Positions 18,902-26,624 of a stretch of 64,000 nt of DNA are shown piece by piece. A program made the translations under genes and the position numbers. The notes under the pieces were generated by a model. The model saw only the letters and a program-made list of their open reading frames with translations. It was not told the DNA's origin and searched no databases. The stretch is from Latescibacteria bacterium UBA6620 (GTDB taxonomy: Bacteria > Latescibacterota > UBA2968), in assembly GCA_002433075.1 (NCBI GenBank), contig DJHM01000015.1, positions 1 to 64,000 of the forward strand, in the 5' to 3' direction. The stretch's first letter is position 1, and the number at the start of each line of letters is the position of its first letter.

Positions 18902-18920
18902 GAAAAGTAGACGTCTTCCT

Positions 18921-19460
18921 TTGAAGAACTGGCGCACCCTCTCACGCGAAACCGTTCTCGACGCAGGGAAATTCCTGAAAGTCGAGATGCACAAGGTCGA
19001 ATTCGACGACGGCACGCTCATCGACGACTGGCCCTGGGTCGTCGCACCCGACTATGTCAACATCGTCACCGAGACTCACGAGGGCACCTACATCGTCTTC
19101 AGGCAGCAGAAATACGCACTGGAGGAAGCCGCCTATTCGATCGTTGGCGGCTATGTCGAGCGTGGGGAAGATCCAGCACTGGCCGCTCGTCGAGAGCTGA
19201 TGGAGGAAACGGGCTACGAAGCTGAAGAGTGGATCGAGCTTGGGTCCTACGTGGTCGATGCCAATCGTGGATTCTGCAAGGGCCACTTCTATTTCGCGAA
19301 GGGGGCTCGTCGCATCCAGGATCCCGATGCCAACGACCTGGAGGCCTACGAAATCCTGTTTCTCACCAAAGACGAGCTGTTGCAGGCTGTCACGGACGGC
19401 CGATTCGCCGTGATCTCCTGGGCCGCCGCCGTTGGACTGGCGTTACCTCACATCCTCTGA
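18921..19460 (+). CDS. Nudix hydrolase, ADP-ribose pyrophosphatase-like
   Basis: A 179-residue Nudix protein with an ADP-ribose pyrophosphatase-like N-terminal half (WRTLSRETVLDAGKFLKVEMHKVEFDDG) and a full Nudix box, GGYVERGEDPALAARRELMEETGY. Probably cleaves a nucleotide sugar or ADP-ribose. Start is TTG at 18921 with only a weak ribosome site. It is the third of four tightly spaced genes from 16507 to 19460. Confidence 0.85.
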   Translation: MKNWRTLSRETVLDAGKFLKVEMHKVEFDDGTLIDDWPWVVAPDYVNIVTETHEGTYIVFRQQKYALEEAAYSIVGGYVERGEDPALAARRELMEETGYEAEEWIELGSYVVDANRGFCKGHFYFAKGARRIQDPDANDLEAYEILFLTKDELLQAVTDGRFAVISWAAAVGLALPHIL

Positions 19461-19467
19461 CTGCGTG

Positions 19468-20235
19468 ATGAATGACTCGCGCCCGATATTCAACGACTAC
19501 GAGTGGACCGACACGCATCGTCAACAGATGGATCGTGACGGCCACATCGTCTTCCCCGATCTCCTGACGAGTGGAGCGCAGAGGCAACTGACAGAGTCTC
19601 TGGCTCGGATCCACGTGATTCCCCGATCCGAAGGGCAAGGTCCGAAGCCGACCAATATGTATGCTGCAGAATACGAGGAGTACCTCGAAAGCCTAATCGC
19701 GCATCCGCAGATGCTCGAGCTGGCCCACCACGTACTCGGAGATAACCTCCGCTACGACCACTGTGTCTCTCTGATCCGCCCTAGCGGAAACAAGGGATCG
19801 GGCTGGCATACCCACGGCTACGGTGAGGTAGATCCGAATCTCGGATTCGTGAGGGTATTTTTCTACGTGAACGGGTTCGAACCCGACGATGGCGGTTTGA
19901 AAGCCGTGCCGGGAAGCCACCTCTACCGACGCATCGGCATTCGTTCCAGTGTAGACGACCGGGAGATGTGGGAGGCGTGGGGGGCCGATCGGACACATCC
20001 GGAAACCGGCGACCCGATGAAAGTCGAAAACCTTAGCGCTCCACCCGGCACAGTCGCCCTGATGTGGACCCACGCCCTCCACGCCGTGACGCCTCGGAAG
20101 GCAAGCAGCGACACCAGATGGTGCGTCGTCTACGCCTACCGCAACCCCGGCGAAGGGTCGAATGCCAGACGAATCAGCTTCTCCTTTGAACAGAAGTGCC
20201 GCGAGGCGCTGGGAACTCTTGCCGAACTCTACTGA
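19468..20235 (+). CDS. Phytanoyl-CoA dioxygenase family protein
   Basis: A 255-residue double-stranded beta-helix oxygenase of the PhyH family, normally Fe(II)- and 2-oxoglutarate-dependent. The N-terminal QMDRDGHIVFPDLL is the family's opening. The metal motif region reads GWHTHGYGE (His114, His116), i.e. HxH rather than the common HxD; the distal His and the 2-oxoglutarate Arg are likely in WTHALHAVTPRKASSDTRW. Start placed at ATG 19468, seven bases after the Nudix stop. The 3' end overlaps the convergent sigma factor frame by 62 bases. Confidence 0.85.
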   Translation: MNDSRPIFNDYEWTDTHRQQMDRDGHIVFPDLLTSGAQRQLTESLARIHVIPRSEGQGPKPTNMYAAEYEEYLESLIAHPQMLELAHHVLGDNLRYDHCVSLIRPSGNKGSGWHTHGYGEVDPNLGFVRVFFYVNGFEPDDGGLKAVPGSHLYRRIGIRSSVDDREMWEAWGADRTHPETGDPMKVENLSAPPGTVALMWTHALHAVTPRKASSDTRWCVVYAYRNPGEGSNARRISFSFEQKCREALGTLAELY

Positions 20236-21187
20236 AGGACTCTTCGAGCCTGACTCCCAATTGTGGCCCCGGGGCCACAATTAAGTGCCGCTGTTTCCCC
20301 CGGGAGGTACAGCAGTCTTCGAGCGCCTTCTTCGCACGCCCGAGCTTTTCCGGATTCAGAACGACGTAGATCTCGGCAATACGCCCCTCTACCACCTCGA
20401 ACGTCCAGACGCTCTGGAGTTCACCTTCCAGATAGAAGGCAACCCCCATCTCCCCGTTGATCGTGGCCACTTTCACGTCCACCCGCATTCCGACGGACTT
20501 CTGACCGAGACCCAGGATAAACCGCGAGATCGTATCCGTCCGTCGCAGGATACGACGCGCTGCGGACACCTTGCCTCCGTGGTCGGAGCGGAACGAGACG
20601 TCCTCCGCAAGCACACCCATCAGCCCTTCCATATCCCCTTTCGCCGCTGCCTTCAGAAAATTCTCCGTCAATCGCTGGTGTTGGCCGGGCTCCGGCACGA
20701 AACGATTTCGCCCTCCTTCCGCGATCCGATCTCGCGCCCGCTTGACCATCTGCCGGCAGTTGGCCTCGCTCCGCTCCACGATCACCGCGATTTCATCATA
20801 GCCGTAGTCGAAAACCTCTCGAAGCAGAGAGACTGCGCGTTCAGCCGGGCCCAACCGCTCGAGCATCAACAGAAAAGCGGTCGACAGGGATTCGGCCAGC
20901 TCGACGTGATCGTGCGACGGCTCGACCAGCGGCTCGGGTAGCCACGGGCCCTCGTACGTTTCGCGCTCTTTTTTCCGCGACCTCAACAGATCGATCGACA
21001 GCCGCGTGACGATCGCCGACAGATACCGTTCGGGCTCATCGACAGTCGTGCGATCGGTCTTCGACCACCGCAGAAACGCGTCCTGCACGACATCTTCCGC
21101 GTCCATCACGGTCCCCATCATTCGGTAAGCGATCGCTGTCAGCTTCGACCTCGATCGATCGAAAATGAGATCTGGAGATTCGGTCAT
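20174..21187 (-). CDS. ECF41-family RNA polymerase sigma factor
   Basis: A 337-residue ECF sigma factor fused to a SnoaL-like domain. Region 2 (AYRMMGTVMDAEDVVQDAFLRW) and region 4 (REVFDYGYDEIAVIVERSEANCRQMVKRAR) are clear. The group marks are present: the WLPEP linker (GPWLPEPL), a DGGGK-like SDHGGK and an NPDKL-like NPEKL. In this group the fused domain, not a separate anti-sigma factor, controls activity. The final 45 or so residues run through a perfect palindrome and into the neighbouring gene; an indel before it would put a TAA at 20281-20283 and give about 302 residues, nearer the usual length. Lies 11 bases after the partner gene. Confidence 0.92.
   Translation of the reverse strand: MTESPDLIFDRSRSKLTAIAYRMMGTVMDAEDVVQDAFLRWSKTDRTTVDEPERYLSAIVTRLSIDLLRSRKKERETYEGPWLPEPLVEPSHDHVELAESLSTAFLLMLERLGPAERAVSLLREVFDYGYDEIAVIVERSEANCRQMVKRARDRIAEGGRNRFVPEPGQHQRLTENFLKAAAKGDMEGLMGVLAEDVSFRSDHGGKVSAARRILRRTDTISRFILGLGQKSVGMRVDVKVATINGEMGVAFYLEGELQSVWTFEVVEGRIAEIYVVLNPEKLGRAKKALEDCCTSRGKQRHLIVAPGPQLGVRLEESFSRVRQEFPAPRGTSVQRRS
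20259..20282. terminator. Perfect 24-base palindrome between convergent genes
   Basis: Two half sites of AATTGTGGCCCC meet head to head, giving a 10-bp stem with a CCGG loop in RNA from either strand. It lies 23 bases past the dioxygenase stop and just past the likely native end of the sigma factor gene. Downstream T tracts are poor on both sides, so factor-independent activity is not certain, but the position fits a bidirectional terminator. Confidence 0.55.
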
Positions 21188-21198
21188 CGCGTCCTACC

Positions 21199-21762
21199 TT
21201 ACGCCGTGGCTCGTACGGGTGGCTCAGCAACTCCCAACGTGCACAATCCGTCCGATTCGATTTCGAGCGGTATGTTCGTCCAGTTCCAGAAATTCTCGAC
21301 GGCATTCAACAGCGTAATTTCGACAATCTGCTCGTCCGTGAAATGTAGCTTCAGCGAGTCGAAGGTCCTGTCCGAGACGTGCTTACGCTCGGTCACCTCT
21401 TTCACATAGCGGAGGGCCGCCCGTTCGGCATCGGTAAACGTCTCGTCCGTCTCGAAGTCGGCCACGCGGGGCAGCCGCGATGCGGCATCGGCTCGTTGGG
21501 CTATCGCTTCGCCGATGTCGATACAGAACCCACAGCCATTCAACCTCGCAACATAGTGCTGAATCAGAAAACGCAGCTCCGGATCCAGCGAAAGCCCCTT
21601 TTCCGCCAGCTTGCTCATTTCGTGGACAAGCCTGAGGGACGTCGAGACACGCGCATAGACCACGGAAAGCGGCGAAATCACTTTGCCTGTTTCTCTCTTC
21701 GACATCCAGTAGTCCATCCGGCCCATCAGGGTGGTCGGCTTCTCAACGGGTTTTAGTCTCAT
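21199..21762 (-). CDS. Carboxymuconolactone decarboxylase/AhpD-like protein (COE partner of ECF41)
   Basis: A 187-residue alpha-helical protein of the CMD/AhpD family. The redox CxxC is present in NGCGFCID, followed by the usual helix (GEAIAQRADA). The C-terminal VEITLLNAVENFWNWTNIPLEIE is the peroxidase-related end. ECF41 sigma factors are known to be linked to carboxymuconolactone decarboxylases, oxidoreductases or epimerases ('COE') and to control them. Start at ATG 21762 is backed by AGGAGA a few bases ahead and by the family boundary; the frame is open further upstream but that stretch contains the promoter. First gene of a two-gene operon with the sigma factor. Confidence 0.9.
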   Translation of the reverse strand: MRLKPVEKPTTLMGRMDYWMSKRETGKVISPLSVVYARVSTSLRLVHEMSKLAEKGLSLDPELRFLIQHYVARLNGCGFCIDIGEAIAQRADAASRLPRVADFETDETFTDAERAALRYVKEVTERKHVSDRTFDSLKLHFTDEQIVEITLLNAVENFWNWTNIPLEIESDGLCTLGVAEPPVRATA

Positions 21763-21804
21763 CGGATTCTCCTGAAAAGGTGATTCTCGCGCTCTCACCC
21801 CTAG

Positions 21805-21831
21805 GACGGGAATCCACCCCGTTCTGTGACA
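21805..21831 (-). promoter_or_regulatory. ECF41-type promoter
   Basis: On the minus strand the sequence reads TGTCACA (21831-21825), 16 bases, then CGTC (21808-21805). This is exactly the TGTCACA-N16-CGTC pattern I recall for ECF41 target promoters. It lies about 43 bases upstream of the ATG at 21762, leaving a short leader. It would make the decarboxylase/sigma operon autoregulated. Confidence 0.85.
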
Positions 21832-21899
21832 GCTCGAGAAAGAAAAATCTGGACCGGACTCGATACCCACATCGCGACCCGTTCTTCTCGGAGGACCAG

Positions 21900-22244
21900 A
21901 TGGCTTTCCTCTATCACGTCACCTCCCGCGACGCTTGGACCTCACAGGAAGGTGGACATTTCACCGACCCCTCTCTCGAACGGGAAGGATTTATCCACAG
22001 TTCGCACAGGGACCAGATCATGGGCGTCGCGAACAGAATCTTCGCCGGGCGATCCGACCTGGTCATCCTCTGCATCGATGCGGATCTCCTCGAGCCGGAA
22101 GTGAAGGAGGAGGACAGCTACGGTCACGGGGTTTACCCCCACATTTTCGGCCCGATCAATCGGGACGCCGTATGTCACGTCGTCGCCTTCCCCTCGGGGG
22201 CCGACGGTCGCTTCAGCCTCCCCGAAAGGCTTCCCGCCGAATGA
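21900..22244 (+). CDS. DUF952 family protein
   Basis: A 114-residue protein of the DUF952 family: LYHVTSRDAW, EGFIHSSHRDQI and YGHGVYPHIFGPINRDAVCHV are the conserved blocks. Function not established; the fold is related to small glutathione S-transferase-independent, ADP-ribosyl-like folds, and members are often fused to or next to metabolic enzymes. ATG at 21900 is taken as the start since the family begins with the LYHVT block. The stop overlaps the next start (ATGA). Confidence 0.85.
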   Translation: MAFLYHVTSRDAWTSQEGGHFTDPSLEREGFIHSSHRDQIMGVANRIFAGRSDLVILCIDADLLEPEVKEEDSYGHGVYPHIFGPINRDAVCHVVAFPSGADGRFSLPERLPAE

Positions 22245-22929
22245 GTGTTCTCGTCGTCATCTCCGCCCACCAGGAATGGGAGATCGTCCGCGATCGATAC
22301 CCCGAATCTGACATCCAGGAATCTCCCTACGGGCAGTTCTTCCGTTCCGCCATCGGGGGCCTCGCGGCGCCTCTCATTTTCTTTCACGGTGGCTGGGGAA
22401 AGATCTCTGCCGCCGCGAGTGCCCAATGGGCCATCGACACCTTTCGGCCCGATCTGCTCCTGAATCTGGGGACCTGCGGAGGTTTCGAAGGCGAGGTCGA
22501 GCGGGGCAGTTGATCCTCGTAAACCGAACGATCGTCTACGACATCGTGGAGCAGATGCTCGACGACGTAGACGCCGAGGATCACTACAACTCAACGTTGG
22601 ACGTCGCCTGGCTGAGGAAACCCTATCCGCAGGAAGTCACCACAACAGCGATGGTTTCCGGCGACCGGGATCTTGTACCGGAAGACCTCCCCCGGCTCAA
22701 GCGTGTCTTCGGCGCCGTTGCCGGAGATTGGGAGTCTGCATCCATCGCGTGGGTTGCGAGGCACAACAACGTGAGGTGTGTCATTTTGCGAAGCGTTTCA
22801 GACGTCGTCGGCGAGGGGGGCAGCGAGGCCTACGGGAACATCGCTCACTTCGAAGAGGGTGCGCGAATCGTCCTCGGCCGGCTGATCGACGACCTGCCTG
22901 CCTGGTTGCGGTGCGCGGGGGTTTCCTGA
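22241..22929 (+). pseudogene. Phosphorylase-superfamily nucleosidase, frameshifted
   Basis: First part from ATG 22241: a nucleosidase core with LIFFHGGWGKISAAASAQWAI and LLLNLGTCGGFEGEVERG, then a stop at 22511. The match continues in another frame with QLILVNRTIVYDIVEQM and the conserved GDWESASIAWVARHNNVRCVILRSVSDVVGE to 22929. One G missing from the GGGG run at 22503-22506 explains the break. The protein would be about 229 residues, in the 5'-methylthioadenosine/S-adenosylhomocysteine nucleosidase family, where DWESA carries the ribose-binding Glu. Probably intact in reality if the indel is an error. Confidence 0.8.
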
Positions 22930-22960
22930 GCGAGGAGGATCTGGAGGCCGTCATCTCCCG

Positions 22961-23908
22961 TCAGGTCAGATCGTTCAGCAGCCTCCGCCAGTTCTCCATC
23001 TCGAGCTCAGGATCGACGATCCAAGCCTGTTTCCGGCACGCTGCGGCCAGGCGGTCGTAGAAGGATCGGTCCTCTTCCGTTCTCCTGAGCAGCTTCGCCA
23101 ACGCTTCCGCATCTCCCACCGGAAAGTAACCCGGATAGCCCTTCTCCAGCATCCCGATCGACCCTGAAATGCGAGTCGAGACGACAGGGACTCCGCACGC
23201 CAGCGCTTCCGAAACCACATTCGCCCCACCCTCCATTTTCGACGTCAGCACCAGCAGTCGACTTCTCGAGAGTACTCTCAGCGCCTTCCATCGGGGATAC
23301 TCTCCCCTCCAGGAGTATCGGGCATTCCGACGTGTCAGCGTCTCCGCCCGATTCTTCATCCTGTCGGTCAATGCGCTTCCGATGTGAGTGACGACGATCC
23401 TGGATTCTTCAGGCAAGAGACGAACGGCTGCTTCCGTACGGAAGGGGTCCTTTACGGGACGCAGATGCCCCATCACGCAGATTTCGAAGACCCTCCGCCT
23501 GGGGGTTATAGTCGGGGGTCAGGTACAGGATTGATATATGACGCTGGCCTTGCTCCGAAGACGTCGTGGGAGCTCCCGCAGGCCGTCGGGTTGGAGGAGC
23601 ACGTAGTGATCGGCCAGTTCGAGCGAGGACTGTGCGGCCCCACTCGAATGAATGTCGCCGTAGAGATCGGTCCCGGTCAGTGCGAGAATCAGAGGTCGAT
23701 CGGGATGTCGATCTCGCCAGGCAAGGATGGAGGGATGACTACGACGGGCGTGAAGAGCCACACAAACATCGTAGTCACCACCGTCGTACCGACCAGCCAC
23801 GTCGACACGAAGACCGAGATTGCGCAGGATGCGGGCCCATCGGGTTGCCGTGATCCGGTTTCCCCTCCGGGATCCGCGGGGCGCAGGTGTGATGAGATTG
23901 ATCTTCAC
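22961..23908 (-). CDS. senB: Selenosugar synthase SenB with one in-frame TGA
   Basis: A 315-codon glycosyltransferase (GT-B type). Start is GTG 23908, overlapping the senA stop by 4 bases (GTGA). The N-terminal half has INLITPAPRGSRRGNRITA, VALHARRSHPSI, ALTGTDLYGDI and VLQPDG; the C-terminal half has VMGHLRPVKDPFR, YSWRGEYPRWKAL and KMEGGANVVSEALACGVPVV, all features of the SenB family, which joins selenophosphate-derived Se to a UDP-sugar. Codon 130 is TGA (23521-23519). The frame is the same on both sides, so this is not a frameshift. It could be selenocysteine (SCT-U-PPT) or a nonsense mutation in a weakly conserved linker. A weak hairpin follows 12 bases later. Confidence 0.85.
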
Positions 23909-25212
23909 GACTGGAGTGCACAGGTTCTGAACCCGACCCAGATATCTCTGCGATCGGGTGTCTGGAAGTTCCGATAGTTCGTGCGAATCAGCCTGGAACG
24001 CGTCGCCCAGCACCCCCCTCGCATCGACTTCCTCGTCTCGAACCAAGGCTCGGAGTATTCCACGTAGGGATCGGGTGTGAATGCGGGAAAGGGACAGAAT
24101 GCGTCGCTCGTCCACTCCCACAGATTCCCGATCATCTGGCGACAACCGACGGTGCTGTCTCCTGCCGGAAGCGCCTCGGCTTCGAGACATCCCATCCGAC
24201 CCCAATCCAGGTTGGCCGTGTCCGGCGATGGCACTTCGTCACCCCAGGGGAACCGGGGTTTAGATTCTGAGTGCCCGTCCTCTGAGTCCGTCGATGCCGC
24301 AGCCTCCCATTCCGCTTCCGTCGGCAATCGGCGTCCAGCCCACCGGCAGTAGGCGTTAGCCTCATACCAGTTGACGTGGATGACCGGCAGATCGGGCTCG
24401 AGATCCACCCATCGATCGAAGTGCCGCCGGAGCCATCCTCCCTCCTGCTTCCAGTGCACAGGATGACGGGCGTCTTCCTGTTCGCGCCAGGTACGGCCCT
24501 CTTCACACCAGAGCTCGTCTCTCGCGTAGCCTCCATCTTCCACAAAGGCCAGGTATTCCGCCTGGGTCACCGTCTGTCTGGAGATCTCGAACGGTTCCAG
24601 CGCAACGGGGTGCGCCCACTTTTCGTTGTCGAACACGAACGGTTCGTCCTCCCTCGAGCCGAACCAGAAGGTCCCACCCTCCACAAAGGCATCGCCCGGG
24701 GCCGGCTCGCTCGGTACAGGACTCGACGCGGCAACACGATCCGAAAAGGCCGGGGGCGGATAACCGTGCGTTTGCCGCGTGTAGGTGTGCGCTTCGCAAT
24801 GCATATCTTCGTGAAGCGTCGAATACAGCACATGATAGAGGACCTCCTCAGACACATCAGGCGCGCTCAGCGCATCCAGGACTCTATCCCTGACCTCCGC
24901 CATATAGGCCAGCGTCTCGGCTCGCGACGGCAGGAGCAGATCCCAGCGCGTGTCGTGGGCGATCCCGATCGAGTCATACAGTGCGTCTTCGTCCTCCCGT
25001 GGTGGGGCCTGACCGCACGCCTCCCGCAAAACCCACCGCGACTGAAACCACGCGTGATGACCGATTTCCCACAGCGGAGGATTTACGATCGAAAGGGCCG
25101 GCCCCATCATCTGTTCGTCAGAGAGGTCGGCGACCAGGTCGAACGTCTTCTGACGGGCGTCGGACACCCAGCGGGCGAGCAGGTCGGGAGGGTAATGTTC
25201 GGCAAGGGACAA
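23905..25212 (-). CDS. senA: Selenoneine synthase SenA (EgtB-like)
   Basis: A 435-residue protein with an N-terminal DinB-like bundle and a C-terminal FGE-sulfatase domain, the EgtB/OvoA/SenA architecture. Iron ligands appear as His52 (or 53) in EIGHHAWF and His134/His138 in LHEDMHCEAH. The C-terminal domain has LPVIHVNWYEANAYCRWAGRR, LPTEAEWE, IGNLWEWTSDAF and GFRT. EgtB makes ergothioneine; placement with senB and selD indicates the selenium branch, in which hercynine and a selenosugar are joined with O2. TTG start at 25212 has GAGGAGA upstream. No EgtD (hercynine maker) is in the window. Confidence 0.88.
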   Translation of the reverse strand: MSLAEHYPPDLLARWVSDARQKTFDLVADLSDEQMMGPALSIVNPPLWEIGHHAWFQSRWVLREACGQAPPREDEDALYDSIGIAHDTRWDLLLPSRAETLAYMAEVRDRVLDALSAPDVSEEVLYHVLYSTLHEDMHCEAHTYTRQTHGYPPPAFSDRVAASSPVPSEPAPGDAFVEGGTFWFGSREDEPFVFDNEKWAHPVALEPFEISRQTVTQAEYLAFVEDGGYARDELWCEEGRTWREQEDARHPVHWKQEGGWLRRHFDRWVDLEPDLPVIHVNWYEANAYCRWAGRRLPTEAEWEAAASTDSEDGHSESKPRFPWGDEVPSPDTANLDWGRMGCLEAEALPAGDSTVGCRQMIGNLWEWTSDAFCPFPAFTPDPYVEYSEPWFETRKSMRGGCWATRSRLIRTNYRNFQTPDRRDIWVGFRTCALQS

Positions 25213-25273
25213 GGTCGGATCTCCTCAGGGCGGGAAATATCAGGATCCCAGGGACGACCCGCAAGATCGACGC

Positions 25274-25287
25274 GGGGTTGCAACCCC
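25274..25287. promoter_or_regulatory. Perfect palindrome in the senA-senC divergent promoter region
   Basis: GGGGTTG followed directly by its inverse CAACCCC, in the 127-base space between the divergent senA (minus) and senC (plus) genes. The central TTGCAA could also serve as a -35 box in either direction. Placement fits an operator controlling both transcripts; no regulator gene is adjacent. Confidence 0.5.
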
Positions 25288-25339
25288 ATCCGTTTGCCCT
25301 TAGTCTTACACCGACCACGCGCAGCGAACGGAGAAACCA

Positions 25340-26392
25340 TTGGCACTGCTGTCTAGAAAAAAGACGCTCACGAGCCTCGCCAAGACCTGCGGCTGAGCGG
25401 CCAAAGTCAGTCCGGTCGGACTGGGGAAACTGCTCGCAGGATTGCCGAAGGTAAGCGACCCGAACCTGCTCGTCGGGTTCGAAACTTCCGACGATGCCGG
25501 CATCTACAAGCTCAACGACGAACAGGCCATCGTCGTCACGGCCGACTTCATCACGCCGCCCGTGGACGATCCCTTTCTGTTCGGCCAGATCGGTGCGGCC
25601 AACTCGCTGAGCGACGTGTACGCGATGGGCGGGCGTCCCGTCACCTGTCTGAACCTCGTCGGATTCCCGTCGAAAGCGCTCGGAGACGAAATTCTACACG
25701 GCATCGTCGAGGGCGCCCTCAGCAAGATCACCGAAGCCGGCGCCGTCCTCGCGGGCGGCCACACCACGGATGACGAAGAGCCCAAATTCGGTCTGTCCGT
25801 CACCGGCATCGTACATCCGGAACGCTACTGGAAGAACGCGGGCGCACAACCCGGCGACGTCCTCATCCTGACCAAGCCCATCGGCAGCGGCGTGCTCTTC
25901 AACGCCAACCTCAAAGGGTGGGTTTCAGACGAGGCGCTCGCCGCCTGTCTCGACACCATCACCACCCTGAACAAGGTTGCGTGTGAAGTCGCTCTGGATT
26001 TCGACATCCACGCCGCCACCGACATCACCGGGTTCGGTCTAGCGGGCCACGGCCTCGAGATGGCGGAGGGCTCAGGTGTCTCCCTCACCGTGAAAGTGTC
26101 CGACGTCCCCACGATGGACGAGGCGCTCGAGATGTACAAAAAGGGGATGACGACCGGCGTCAACAGCGAGAATCGACGCCTCGTCCAGGATCACCTCGCG
26201 TTCGAATCGGGCATCCCCACCTGGCACGAGGAAATCTTCATCGATCCCCAGACCAGCGGCGGTCTGCTCCTCGCCGTCGCCGGAGACCAGGCCGACGCTC
26301 TCCTCGCCCGGCTCCAGGGGGCGGGCATCGATGCCGCTAGCATCATCGGAAAAGTCACTCCGAAGGACGGCGCCTCCATCCGGTTCGTGTGA
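25340..26392 (+). CDS. senC: Selenophosphate synthetase SelD/SenC, selenocysteine-containing (TGA at 25394-25396)
   Basis: Makes selenophosphate from selenide and ATP, the Se donor for SenB and for selenocysteine. Read from TTG 25340 (GGAGA at 25330-25334 ahead), the frame gives KTCG, then TGA, then AAKVSP. In SelD the catalytic Cys or Sec lies three residues before the essential Lys, exactly the relation of codon 19 (TGA) and Lys22. After it come LVGFETSDDAGIY, VVTADFITPPVDDP, NSLSDVYAMGG, AGGHTTDDEEPKFGL, ATDITGFGLAGHG and DPQTSGGLLLAV, the full SelD set, for 350 residues. Standard gene calling would begin at TTG 25442 and lose the active site. Divergent from senA-senB. Confidence 0.9.
25407..25424 (+). 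promoter_or_regulatory. Bacterial SECIS element in selD/senC
   Basis: CAGUCC (25408-25413), loop GGUC, GGACUG (25418-25423): a perfect 6-bp stem, extended by one U-G pair. The stem starts 11 bases after the TGA. E. coli fdhF needs an 11-base gap and a loop holding GGUC, so both features agree. Lies within the coding sequence, as bacterial SECIS elements do. Confidence 0.82.
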
Positions 26393-26624
26393 TCGACGTC
26401 TCTGCTCAGACTCAGCAGGGCCCCGAGAAACTGCCTCTTCCCACCTGAGTTCGGATCTCATCGACCTGGCGGTCGGCGTGCTGCCGCACCAGCACCGAAT
26501 CTGAGTGCAATTGGATGCACTGATCTCAACAGACGTTTCTGCCTAGCCGCTGAGATCTCGACAGGCGATCAGCCTTGGCCGGCGTAAATTTCGACAACAA
26601 TACCAGAGGTATGGAGAAGGCTGA
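26393..26624 (+). other. Intergenic spacer after senC
   Basis: 232 bases without a gene. A small inverted repeat AGTGCA-N6-TGCACT sits near the middle (about 26501-26518). No T-rich terminator and no recognisable promoter were found. The AAGG-type ribosome site for the next gene is near 26615 (GGAGAAGG). Confidence 0.4.

Noticed and set aside
22505..22515. TGA in the nucleosidase as a further selenocysteine codon
   Set aside because: After this TGA the same frame has another stop within three codons, and the match resumes in a different frame, so it is a frameshift.
22961..23476. Internal restart at GTG/ATG 23476 as a separate short glycosyltransferase gene
   Set aside because: Sequence before it (RRRVFEIC) already matches the family and is in frame with the upstream half, so one gene interrupted by TGA is the better reading.
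25442..26392. Short version of SelD starting at TTG 25442
   Set aside because: It would lack the catalytic residue and the P-loop Lys; upstream sequence in the same frame through TGA matches SelD.
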